A stretch of 64,000 bases of DNA from Elymus sibiricus (lineage: Eukaryota; Streptophyta; Magnoliopsida; Poales; Poaceae), in NCBI GenBank assembly GCA_039707655.1, contig CM077664.1, forward strand, positions 27,950,781 to 28,014,780, given 5' to 3'. Made by a program: the position numbers and the translations under genes. The notes beneath the pieces were generated by a model that was given only the letters and a program-made list of their open reading frames with translations, had not been told where the DNA came from and did no database searches. This document shows, piece after piece, positions 44,876 through 54,577 of the stretch; position 1 is the stretch's first letter, and every line of letters begins with the position of its first letter.

Positions 44876-45905
44876 AACAAAATTTCAACTTCAAACTCAA
44901 AACCTTTTGTAAGGATACAAGAAAGACACATTCTTTTTCGAATAATGTCAAAAGATAGTATTATCAGTTTAATTATGGTCTATTCGTGTACAATTTTGTC
45001 TTCTTTGCGGAACTTTCGCGAAGCTTTAATCGTGTTTCTTTCGCCCATCATTTTCAGTGAAAATGGTAGTAGCTCACAGAATATGTCCTCATGTCCCTCA
45101 CTTTTAGAGTGGACATATATAGAAATTTTCACCTTATTGTGATAATCCTTTTAATTAAGTATTATACATACCTCTCTCTTTTAAACAAAAAGATTCGCAT
45201 GATCGTTTTCTTAATGAATGAATGGTAGAACCATTGTTCCTTTCTTCATAAAGTTGGGCCGACAATCACTTTGGTGCCATCATGCTATATATATTTGCAT
45301 GCTACCACTGCATTTGCTTGCAAAGCTGAGTCAAATGCAGGGATCAATGCACCCAGCTAATTAAAGATAACTGCTTAGATTAACAAATGTATGTACACAG
45401 AGCTCGCATGTGTCGCATCAAACGAGAAGTACGTATGTCATTTTACATTACAATAAGCTCAGCACATGCCTTCACCATCTTATTGTCTGCCTTGGGCATG
45501 ACAAATGACTTGGGTGGGTGAGTCAGTTGAAGAGGACGGTGGGCGTGGGTGATGAGAGGAAGGTAAGAGGGTGAGATATATTTTTCTATTATGCTGGGGA
45601 CAAGAAAACAAGTGTTGTTCAGAGCATTGTTACTCTAATCAAGAGGGTGGGTGCGTTACACAAATAATTCCACAGAGCCATACATGAGAGCTACTCAGTA
45701 GATGAATGCTCATTGAGAACTTTAATCACAGGATTCCTTAGATGCAAATTTAGGAACATTATTAGTTTAACTTTTTCAATTGCAATTTTCATTTCTAGAG
45801 AAAAGAGAACGTGGAAGTACCAGTCAGTAGGTCACGTATCAGTTATGTGGAGGTCTAAATAGTAGATTCAGGAAATACAATGGTTGAGAGAGAAGTGTGT
45901 CCAGT
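44876..45905. repeat. Triplicated block, copy A (NLR unit 3)
   Basis: Shares an ordered series of landmarks with copies B (47903-49255) and C (53811-54577): GATACAAGAAAGACA, AATAATGTCAAA, TAGTATTATCAGTTTAATT, GGTCTATTC, CTTTGGTGCCATCA, CATTACAATAAGCTCAGCAC, and GAGAGCT.. with ATGCTCATTGA. No coding frame is conserved between the copies, so this is non-coding flank DNA. Confidence 0.8.
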
Positions 45906-46335
45906 CCTTCATCAGAACTTCTGCAACTCGAATAGTGAAAGCTCTTCTTCCAGTAACTGTTCAATGCGAATGCAGAAAGTGCATTTAAGGAAAAGATCCA
46001 GTAATTCAAATGAATTCGGGATGCACCTATTTCAGAGTTTCCACACGAATAGCAGGATATGTTCAACGCAAATGCAGAAACTGCCCATATCATGGAGCAA
46101 ACAGGGAGATGAAACTGCACTACTGCAGGAGAGAAGAACATGATTAAGAATATGTGTAGAGAATGAAAGATGTCAGCAAACATTTAGCAAACATGTAATG
46201 TTCAGTTAGTTTGGAAGAAACCTAACATTATAATCACAGATTGACTTTAAGCTTCTTCTTTTTTTTGCGAGGACTTTAAGCTTCTTTCGGTATGCTCTCC
46301 TGGGACACTACACTCTTTGCAGCTGGTTATTGTTC
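45906..46335. other. Spacer where the body of NLR unit 3 would be expected
   Basis: No NLR motif remains. An imperfect duplication lies at about 45960-46085 (GTTCAATGCGAATGCAGAAA and GTTCAACGCAAATGCAGAAA). The frame 45880-46143 has no family motif. Confidence 0.45.
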
Positions 46336-46638
46336 AAGTGTCCAGGTAATGGAAATGCATAAGTTTAATCTGCGCAAAGAGATTAACCTTGTTACTAGTT
46401 GCGAAGTAATCACATAACATTACAGTATGACAACAGTTTGCTTGCTTCATTGCAATAGCACTACAATGAAATATCTTACACGCTGTAGAACAGAAGAGGG
46501 AGAAGGAAATTTTTTTTCTCCTTAGCTTATGAGAATGTACCAGCAGGGTTAATTTTTGTTTTGGACAAGGTTAAACGTTCAATTCAAATTGCTTGTATAT
46601 GTTGTAATATGTAACAACAAATTCAAGTTTTGAATAAT
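46336..46638 (-). repeat. NLR 5' flank remnant, unit 3
   Basis: TTTAATCTGCGCAAAGAGATTAACC near 46363 and the following GAAATATCTTA..., GAGAATGTA and TTTTGGACAAGG stretches follow the order of 38328-38530 and 43437-43640. The body of the gene that should lie to the left is missing. Confidence 0.6.
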
Positions 46639-47655
46639 AATTTAGGTGCTCACAACTTAGCCTTACAATATCCCACTCTGTATAATATTGTACAACGTAA
46701 GGAAGCTTATGTTGCTACAGTATTGCATTCGCTCCCTCTTAATATCCAATTCAGGAGGTCTCTTGTGGGGGAACGGTGGAACGCGTGGCTGCACTTGGTG
46801 CGTAGGTTGATGGACGTTCAACTTACTGACCAACCAGATGCCATTCACTGGAAACTAACTAAGAAAACGGTAGTTTCACGGTGAAATCTATGTATTTGGA
46901 CCTAATTGATACTGGGCCAATCCCGTGATCTCTTCATATTTGGAAGGTTAAAGTGCCGCTTAGAATTAAAATTTTCATGTGGTTTGTCCATAAGGAAGTG
47001 ATTTTAACCAAAGACAATTTGGTAAAACGAAGATGGGTGGGTAGTTCCCGGTGTTGTTTCTGTGACCAGAATGAAACTATACAACACCTCTTTCTCGATT
47101 GTCCGTTAGCCAAACTACTTTGGCGTACGATTCATATAGCCTTCAACATTAACCCTCCAGTTAGTATTAACACGTTATTTGGGACATGGCTAAATGGAGT
47201 ACCCACAAATATAGCGGGACATATTCGGATAGGGATATGTGCACTATTTTGGGCTATATGGAACTGTAGAAATGATATTATCTTTAACAGGAAAAAATTT
47301 ATCAACTTTTTCCAGGTTATCTACAGAACCACTGCTTGGATCCGTACGTGGTCGTTACTCACGCATGCGGACGCCAGGGAGCTTTTGGTTACTGGGTGCA
47401 ACCGTTGGGAAATGGTAGCACGGGTTATCTTCAACCGATTTGGATGGCGAGCTAATAATAGGCTAGGTGTTTAGTCATCGTAGCCTGTGTTTCGCCGGAT
47501 GTGGCATATTTTGTTTCCTTTACTTCATTTGGGCTCCTTTTGTGAGCAGGTGCTGAACCTAAGACTTTGTTTTGCGATTTATTTAATAAATTGGCTGCAT
47601 GCATCATTCTGATGCAGAGGCCGGGGGTTTTCCTCCTTTTCAAAAAAAAAAAAAA
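46639..47655 (+). mobile_element. 5'-truncated LINE with poly(A)
   Basis: The 3' part of a LINE ORF2 on +: SLYNIVQRKEAY-like (TLYNIVQRKEAYVATVL), RSLVGERWNAWLHLVRRL, then the zf-RVT block IKIFMWFVHKEVILTKDNL, RCCFCDQNETIQHLFLDCPL, FGTWLNGVPTN, IWNCRNDIIFN. One frameshift/stop region lies near 46880-46930. After the stop at 47472 a 3' UTR with GATGCAGAGGCCGGGGG leads into an A run at 47641-47653. Possible short TSD AACTTAG on both sides. Same family as 2701-4440. Confidence 0.88.
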
Positions 47656-47902
47656 CTTAGGATGTAATTTTCAGCCCGGTTCAGGTGCAGAAATGACAAA
47701 CAGTTTTGAGAAGTGGAGAAGTGCAAGTGTTGATATATTCCTCAGTTAGCAGCACTCCCAGCATCTAGTCATGGTAAATGGCTGTCATGTTTTGGGAAGT
47801 GTCTGCAGTACATGGAGTGAGGTGAAGAACTGCTAGTGAGTTGCTTACTTCAAGTCCAAGGTGAAGCAACATGCATACGAAACTGCACATCCTGTCATTT
47901 CC

Positions 47903-49255
47903 AGGATACAAGAAAGACAAATTCTCTTTCGAATAATGTCAAAATATAGTATTATCAGTTTAATTGTGGTCTATTCAGAAACGTTGTTTTTTTCATTTTG
48001 AAACTTTTGTGAACCTATAATCGTGTTTTTTTGTCCATCATTTCCAGTTAAAACAGCAGTAGCTCACGAACATGTCTTCCTGTCATACACCTTTTTCTTT
48101 TGAAATTGACTGTCATTCACCTTTAAAGTGAACATATATAGAAATGTTGGCCTTGATTGTGATAATACTATTAATTAAGTACTCCCTCTGTAAAGAAATA
48201 TAAGAGCGTTTAGATCATTACTTTAGTGATCTAAACGCTCTTATATTTCTTTACGGAGGGAGTAGTATACATACCTCTCTCCTTTAAAGAAAAATGCTTA
48301 CATGATCCTTTTCCTAGTTGATGGTAGAACCACAGTTCCTTTATTCATAAAATTGGGCCGACAATCACTTTCGTGCCATCATGCTATATATATTCGACTA
48401 GTACCACTGCATAGCAAGCTGAGTCAAACGCTGGGATCAATGCACCCACCCGCCTAATTAATGGTTACTGCTTCGATTAACAACTATATATGTGCAGAGC
48501 TCGCTTGTGTTGCATCAAACGAGAAGTACTTGATGCAACTTTACATTACAATAAGCTCAGCACATGCCTTCACCATCTTATTGTCTACCTTCAGTACCTT
48601 GGGCATGGCAAACGACTAAAAGAAACGCAAACGTAAAAGCAGTGCAGAGATCCTGAAGCTGCAAAAACGGATCATTTATGAATGCTGGATTACAGCTTCT
48701 CACCTGCTTCTAAGGAATCAGTGGATATATATCATGGCTTAGGGGAGAAGCAGGTGGTGATGGAAAGATAAACGTCCAGTTGAAAATAAGGGGCAGCTCG
48801 GTGAGAGCTGACGCATTAGTCGCCTGCATTGGTGGGTGAGTCAGAGGAAGGGGGCAGGGGGGTGGGTGATGAGAGGAAGGAAAGAGGGAAGAAAGGGGGC
48901 GAGACAGTTCTTTATTTATTTATTAGATTAGATACTGGCGATTATTATTACGCTAACTAATCAAGAGGGTGATCTGCTGGAAGTTAGTTAGCTTGCATAT
49001 CTTTCACCTGAAATAATTCTACAGGACCATACCTGAGAGAGCTTCACGTTAGACAAATGCTCATTGAGAACTTCAATTGACAGGATTCCTCACATACAAA
49101 ATAATAATAATTAGGAACATTATCAATTTGAAATGCAGTTTCATTTCTAGAGAAAAGATATAATGTGGAAGTACCATTCAGTAGGTCACACATCCAGTTA
49201 TGTCGAGGTTTGAAATAATAGATTCAGGAAAAGACAGTGGTTGACAGAGAACTTA
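47903..49255. repeat. Triplicated block, copy B (NLR unit 4)
   Basis: Same landmark series as copy A, with a Stowaway MITE inserted at 48182. It extends further on its right side (TTCATTTCTAGAGAAAAGA, GTGGAAGTACCA, TCAGTAGGTCAC). Confidence 0.8.
48182..48262. mobile_element. Stowaway MITE, 81 bp, TSD TA
   Basis: CTCCCTCTGTAAAGAAATAT facing its inverse ATATTTCTTTACGGAGGGAG; almost the whole element is one hairpin. TA flanks it at 48180-48181 and 48263-48264. Copy A (about 45171) shows the empty site with a single TA. The RNA of such a hairpin can be a small-RNA source. Confidence 0.95.
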
Positions 49256-49529
49256 TGCAACTTGAATGGTGGAAACTCTGGTTCTTGCCAAGGGTTAGCC
49301 ACTCAAGAAACGGTGGAGGAACTGCCCCTCCTGCTCCGACAGTTGCCATTGACGTCATCCTCCGCCACACTGGCTCCAGAGGAATCATCGACCACGCATG
49401 ACCTAATTTTTCAGACAAACAAGAAAGCATATTAGATTATTCATGAAGTCATCACCACCACCACCAGAAGATTTGAATATATCTATGTTTAACACAGTGG
49501 TTGAACTGAAGCCCCAGTTGAAATCCATA
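49256..49529. other. Continuation of unit 4 flank
   Basis: No gene. The short frame 49241-49435 has no motif. Confidence 0.4.
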
Positions 49530-49651
49530 CAAAGATTAAAATCGCGGGCAATCTGATTTCGCGGCAACTTTTTGCCATCGCGTCGCGGGGAGCCTCCCGA
49601 GCGGCGATTGCGCCGCGATAGCGGCAGTTTCGCCCGCTATTTTAATCTTTG
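49530..49651. mobile_element. 122-bp hAT-like MITE, TSD AATCCATA
   Basis: Ends CAAAGATTAAAATCGCGGGC and its inverse, with perfect 8-bp duplications AATCCATA at 49522-49529 and 49652-49659. In reverse orientation it equals about the first 80 bp plus the last 42 bp of the 794-bp element at 41448, joined near an A run, so it is an internal-deletion derivative. Confidence 0.9.
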
Positions 49652-49659
49652 AATCCATA

Positions 49660-52266
49660 CAGCTTTAATCTGAGCAGAACTAGTAAGTATGCACGTGCAA
49701 CGCACGTCTCGACTAAAATATGTTCATCAGAAACATAATAATAAAGAGCATATAATTCCTAATTCCTAAGTCATACAAATGACTGAAAATATTGTGCTTT
49801 ATGAATCAACATGCCCATGTCCATTGCTTAGCAACTACGAAAGATCATTAACTACCAAACTGAACTAAATTTGAGGTACAATATTTCCAATCACGAAATA
49901 TATATCTTCAATCTTAATTTCTTCTAGTTGGTACCTACAAATGGGCCATTGCAAATAAGCACCAAGCAAAAAAGAAATGCAAGTGTGTGTAGAGGCAATG
50001 AAAATTAGTAGTTTCCACATAAGCTGATCAAATGACATAATTCATCAAAGTTCCGAGATACAAGTTTGTGCATCTAAGAAACAAAACATTGCAAGTTCAT
50101 ACAGAAGCAAACCATCAATCTGCATAATATGACATCCTCGCTCCTGCGGCTGTACCAATTACATGTGAAACCAGTCAGAGAACTCGCTGAGAGACAAATC
50201 AGTTGTGCAAACCATTAAAGGTAGAACCACGCTTACTCATAATAAATATTGTAATTTCATGAAAATAAAAGTTCATAGTACTACGATAAAGGATTGTATT
50301 ATTAATTTATGGAAGTTCATTGGTGCGAAAGTAGACTACCTTAAGATTTATATGACCAAGAAAAATGGACAAGAGATGCAAATAAAGAAAATCCAGAAGT
50401 TGATGACACGCACCTTCAAAAGTTTTTGCATATGTACAACACTCCAGAAGTCTAAAAAAATCACGTGTCATTAGCCTTGTGATAACTGTAACTCCCCCTG
50501 ACATACAGTTGCAGCCATAGAATATGTTGGGCATTCAGATAAACCCGGGCCTTAATATGAATCTATTGAGAAAAATGAATGTGACGAACAACTTTCAAAG
50601 ATGTCCATAACCTACTGTAATTCTCCACGTTATGTTCCAGGGTCTCCATCATATAGACCAAGGTTTCCTGTTATGCCTGTGTTAGGGATGCATGCCAATC
50701 AAGAAAATTGTGATCTCCTGATGCAAAATGTGTTATGGTTACGTCATAAGAATAAGATGTTCATAGTGTGAGTTAACTCCCAATCGGTGCCTCTAGCTGA
50801 GGATCAATCACAATGCTCCATTTGTTCAAATAAACATTAAGTTGATATGTATGTAGCACCTGCTCATAAGTACAAAAGGACCTTACTGACTACAATACAT
50901 TTAAGTAAAAAAGTGAAAGATGATATTCAGCACGCATGCACACACCTTTTCTGAGAAAATAAAAGACAATTGTGACTAACCTTGGCTATTTGAAAATATA
51001 TCATGGTTGTCGTGACCATGAAAAATTGGTTCCTTCCGAAATATAATCCTACAATCATTAGTAGTGTACAGAAGCAATGCCTGGTTTATTTCAATAGATG
51101 CACACTTTGCTACTGTAGGTTAGGGCTGCTTGGGGTTGGGGAGGCCTTATCTTCACCAGCGCGCTTCCAGGGCTTCTCTATCCTCTTCGTCCTCCCTAGC
51201 CCTCTCTTGTTACCCACTCCATCCCCTCTCTGCCTCCCCCTCTTCCTCCCGGATCTCGCTGATCGCGGTAGGTGACACATGCGGTCCGCCAACATCTTAG
51301 CACCATGGTTACAAAATATTAAGAGTGTTTGAAATAAATGATTCCTATATTAGCACTGCTCTCGCCATCCCGAAGTAGTAAACACATGCAGGTCGCGGTG
51401 CTTGCTCTGGAACATCAGCCAGTACATTAGATTTGCAACACACCTGTTGTCAAACAGTTCTAAATTCACCAGGTTCCTATTTCTAATCATGCCACCACCT
51501 ACTCAGCAACTTAAGAAAAGTCATAATAAGCAAAGTAAATTAGATGGAAACCAAGAGCATGTCTATCTAGCCGTCCGGCTGCCTCCGTTAAAATCCATGG
51601 ACACCGTACCCTCGAAAAAAATATCCGTGGACACCAAGCTCCAGTACATGCAATGCGAGATAAACGATAAGTAAAGGCAGCACAGTGGAGCGGAGGAAAG
51701 CACCAGAATGCCGTGAGATCTCATCTCCATCCCCATCCATCCACCATCTACATTCCCGTTGGCTGTAGTGACGCCCCCTCTGCCTTCTACACGAATTTGG
51801 GGTCCCGGAGCGAAATGAAAAATGGGACCCAAATTTTGGAGATTTGTAAAATTTATAGTTTACCTAATTATATAACTTGGTGTTCTTTTGTACATATTTA
51901 GAAATATGTCCACTGTTGTGCAAGATAGTAAAGATTGTACTGTATCAATAAACTGATCTTATATTCCATAGAAACGCATCATGATAAGTAATGAATATAT
52001 TTAGTATTTTTAATATATTCAATGCAACAGCTAGACCAGCTAAAGTATGGGATCAACTGATGAATAATAAATTGATCAATGACTGGATGGAGTCTTGACC
52101 TATAGTGTGATGGGCCTTTCGATCTGGCATCATGGCGTGACTATATTATTACAAGTACATCCTCAATGGGGAAACTGTTCTGCAGCCGAAAATGAAGACC
52201 ACATCCCAGGTTAGGCTTAGTGTGGCACGAACAACACATGTACTGATAGGAGCAGAGTAGGAACTT
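49660..52266. other. Intergenic DNA, no gene recognised
   Basis: A CACGTGCAACGCACGTC near-palindrome near 49692 resembles the ends of some grass repeats, but I could not find a partner. The frames at 50205-50474, 51003-51275 and 51402-51674 lack family motifs and conservation clues. The CT-rich stretch 51150-51250 is low complexity. Confidence 0.5.
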
Positions 52267-52325
52267 ATGACGCATATCAGCTACGTGGTGATGGAACTCC
52301 AGAGCTCGTCCTGCTCGCTCAACAG

Positions 52326-52967
52326 GTGGGCATCTTTCCTGAGGCTGTTCCGCCGCAGCAACTTATCTGTGATCCGGCAGGGCAGCGCCACCGCGGCCGC
52401 CGGCAAAGCTGGATACCATCACGGAAGAAAGTACAGTTCCACCTTCATGATGTACGAAGCCGGATTTTGGGGACCTGTGCGATCCGGCGGGGCAGCGTCA
52501 ACGCAGCCGTCACCACCGACGCCGTCCACCTCCACCAGTCCCTCTCCGCAACCGACACCAATGTTCTTGCTGGGGAGGAGCACTCCAGCGGGAAGAGCGG
52601 GCTCGCCCTGAGGCTCCACTCCAGGGACTTCATCCGGGAGGAGCAAGGCCGGCACCAGAGCCACATGTCCCTCGTGCTCGCCCACCTGCGCGGCGAATCG
52701 ACCTGGGCCGCCGCACTGTCGGCGCGCGCGTCTCTGGCTGCCGATGGGATCTCCCGTGCCGACCTGAATCCGGCCAACACCATGCCGATCTTCGAGGCAT
52801 CGACGACGGAGATACAGGGGCCGGTGGTGTCCGGCGTCGGGCAGGGCAGCGGCACATACTTCTCTCACGTCGGCGTGGGCTGGCCCGCGCGGCAGCTCTG
52901 CATGGTGCCCGACACCAGCAGCCGCGATGCGGTTGAGGCGGCGAGCGAGGTAGGCGGCGGCGGGTAG
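52326..52967 (+). CDS. GC-rich open frame of unknown function
   Basis: 213 codons ending at 52965-52967. The segment is sharply GC-richer than its surroundings and open in several frames on both strands, so coding strand and frame are uncertain. The + frame has residues such as LSATDTNVLAGEEHSSGKSG and GQGSGTYFSHVGVGW, which I cannot place in a family. It may be a captured gene fragment or an exon remnant. No TIR, LTR or poly(A) borders it. Confidence 0.25.
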   Translation: MGIFPEAVPPQQLICDPAGQRHRGRRQSWIPSRKKVQFHLHDVRSRILGTCAIRRGSVNAAVTTDAVHLHQSLSATDTNVLAGEEHSSGKSGLALRLHSRDFIREEQGRHQSHMSLVLAHLRGESTWAAALSARASLAADGISRADLNPANTMPIFEASTTEIQGPVVSGVGQGSGTYFSHVGVGWPARQLCMVPDTSSRDAVEAASEVGGGG

Positions 52968-53810
52968 GGGAGGGCATCGTGCGATCGGGATGTCGTGGGT
53001 GGGGCGCGGTGGAGGTTGCTAATGACGCGTTTTAGATCTGCCGGGGGATCTGTTTCTTTTTTTTTTCTGCGTGGGCTGCGTGATTGTAGGAGTTGCGATC
53101 GCGGGCGCATGGAATTTGTTTTCCACCGGGTGACGCATGGTCAGTCAACGCAAATTACTAAGTGCACATCGAAAAACAGATCAGGGTAAAGCTAGCTGTT
53201 AGATTAAGATTAGTGGGCCTAATCAAACGGTGATAGTGCGTCTGTGTGTGTTTTGTTGGGTGCGTTTAGTGAAAATAATGTTTGATCTTTTATAAGTAGT
53301 GGAGATATGTATGCAGCTTGAGGAGAAGTTCAGATCGTAGCTACTGAGAAGGAATCTACCTAAACTAGGTGTTGATTTGGCGGTGTTGATCACAAACACG
53401 AAGCGGGGAGCGGATATGTTTTGTAATGCCGGATTCAGTTTAGCAGGCAAGCTGGCATGGCTTGCTTACCCCGTCGCCGGCCGGCGCCGCCAATCAACCA
53501 TGCTGACCACCGCTGCCATTCCAGCGGGAGAAAAGCAGGGGGCCTCCAGTCGCCGCGCCGCAGCCGAGACGAGCCCTAGCCGGCGGCATGCCAGACACAT
53601 CCCTTGATTACCCCACCCCCCACCCCCCCCCCCCCCCCCCCCCCTTTTTTTTTGAGGAATAACAGTGGGTGTCGTGTTGCGATTTCTCCATGGACTTCAC
53701 TGTACTGGGCCGTAAGCCTAAGACTGATAAACAAAAATATGCAGCAAAGTGGCAGGTCGATGTAAAATCCCTGAAAGCCCAAAACTCTGAAAGCAGCAAT
53801 AATTGAAGAC
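52968..53810. other. Spacer with a long poly-C/T tract
   Basis: No gene supported. A 22-C run at 53623-53644, preceded by other C blocks, passes into nine T at 53645-53653. The GC-rich patch at 53460-53600 is unassigned. Confidence 0.5.
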
Positions 53811-54577
53811 AAAATTTGAACTTCTAACTCAATACTCCTACCTAAGAAAGAAAAAACTCCATACCTTTTGAAAAGATACATGAAAGACAATTTCTTCTTG
53901 GAATAATGTCAAACTATAGTATTATCAGTTTAATTGTGGTCTATTCAGAGACGATTTAGTCTTCTTCTCAGAAATTTTGTGGACCTATAATCGTTTTTTT
54001 TTTGCCCATCCTCCTGTGACTCACTTAGTAAACATTATAGAGTGTTCGCATTATTGTGATAATACTATTAATAAAGTAGCATATATCTCACTCTCTCCTT
54101 TAAACAAAAATGATTCCAATATCCTTCTCCCTAGTGAATGGTACAACCACAGTTCCTTCATAAAGTTAGGCCAACAATCACTTTGGTGCCATCAAGCTAT
54201 ATGTATTTGCAAGCTTCCACTGCATAGCAAAGCTGAGTCAAACACTAGGATCAATGCACGACTGGATGTACTCTTAGATTTAACAACCGTATGTACGCAG
54301 AGCGAGCATGTGTCGCATCGAACAAGAAGCACTTATACAATCTTACATTAAATAAGCTCACCACATGACTTCACGATCTTGTTGTCTTCCTTGGGCATGG
54401 CAGATGACAAAAAGAAACGCAGCAATCGGGGTGGTGGGTGATGAGATGAAGGAATGAGGGTGGGTGAGATATTTGTTCAGAGCATTGCTACTCTGAATCA
54501 AGAGGATGAGTGGGTGACTCGAACAATTCTGCAGGACCATACCTGAGAGAGCTACACATCAGATTAATGCTCATTGA
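53811..54577. repeat. Triplicated block, copy C (NLR unit 5)
   Basis: Same landmark order as A and B (GATACATGAAAGACA, TAGTATTATCAGTTTAATTG, GGTCTATTCAGAGACG, CTTTGGTGCCATCA, AATAAGCTCACCAC). Homology stops at ATGCTCATTGA near 54577, where a GC-rich repeat takes over. Confidence 0.8.

Noticed and set aside
46639..47655. Clear target-site duplication for the truncated LINE
   Set aside because: AACTTAG occurs on both sides, but the left copy overlaps LINE coding sequence, so the match may be chance; noted only as possible.
49685..49710. CGTGCAACGCACG near-palindrome as a Helitron or MULE terminus
   Set aside because: No partner terminus, TSD or internal gene could be tied to it.
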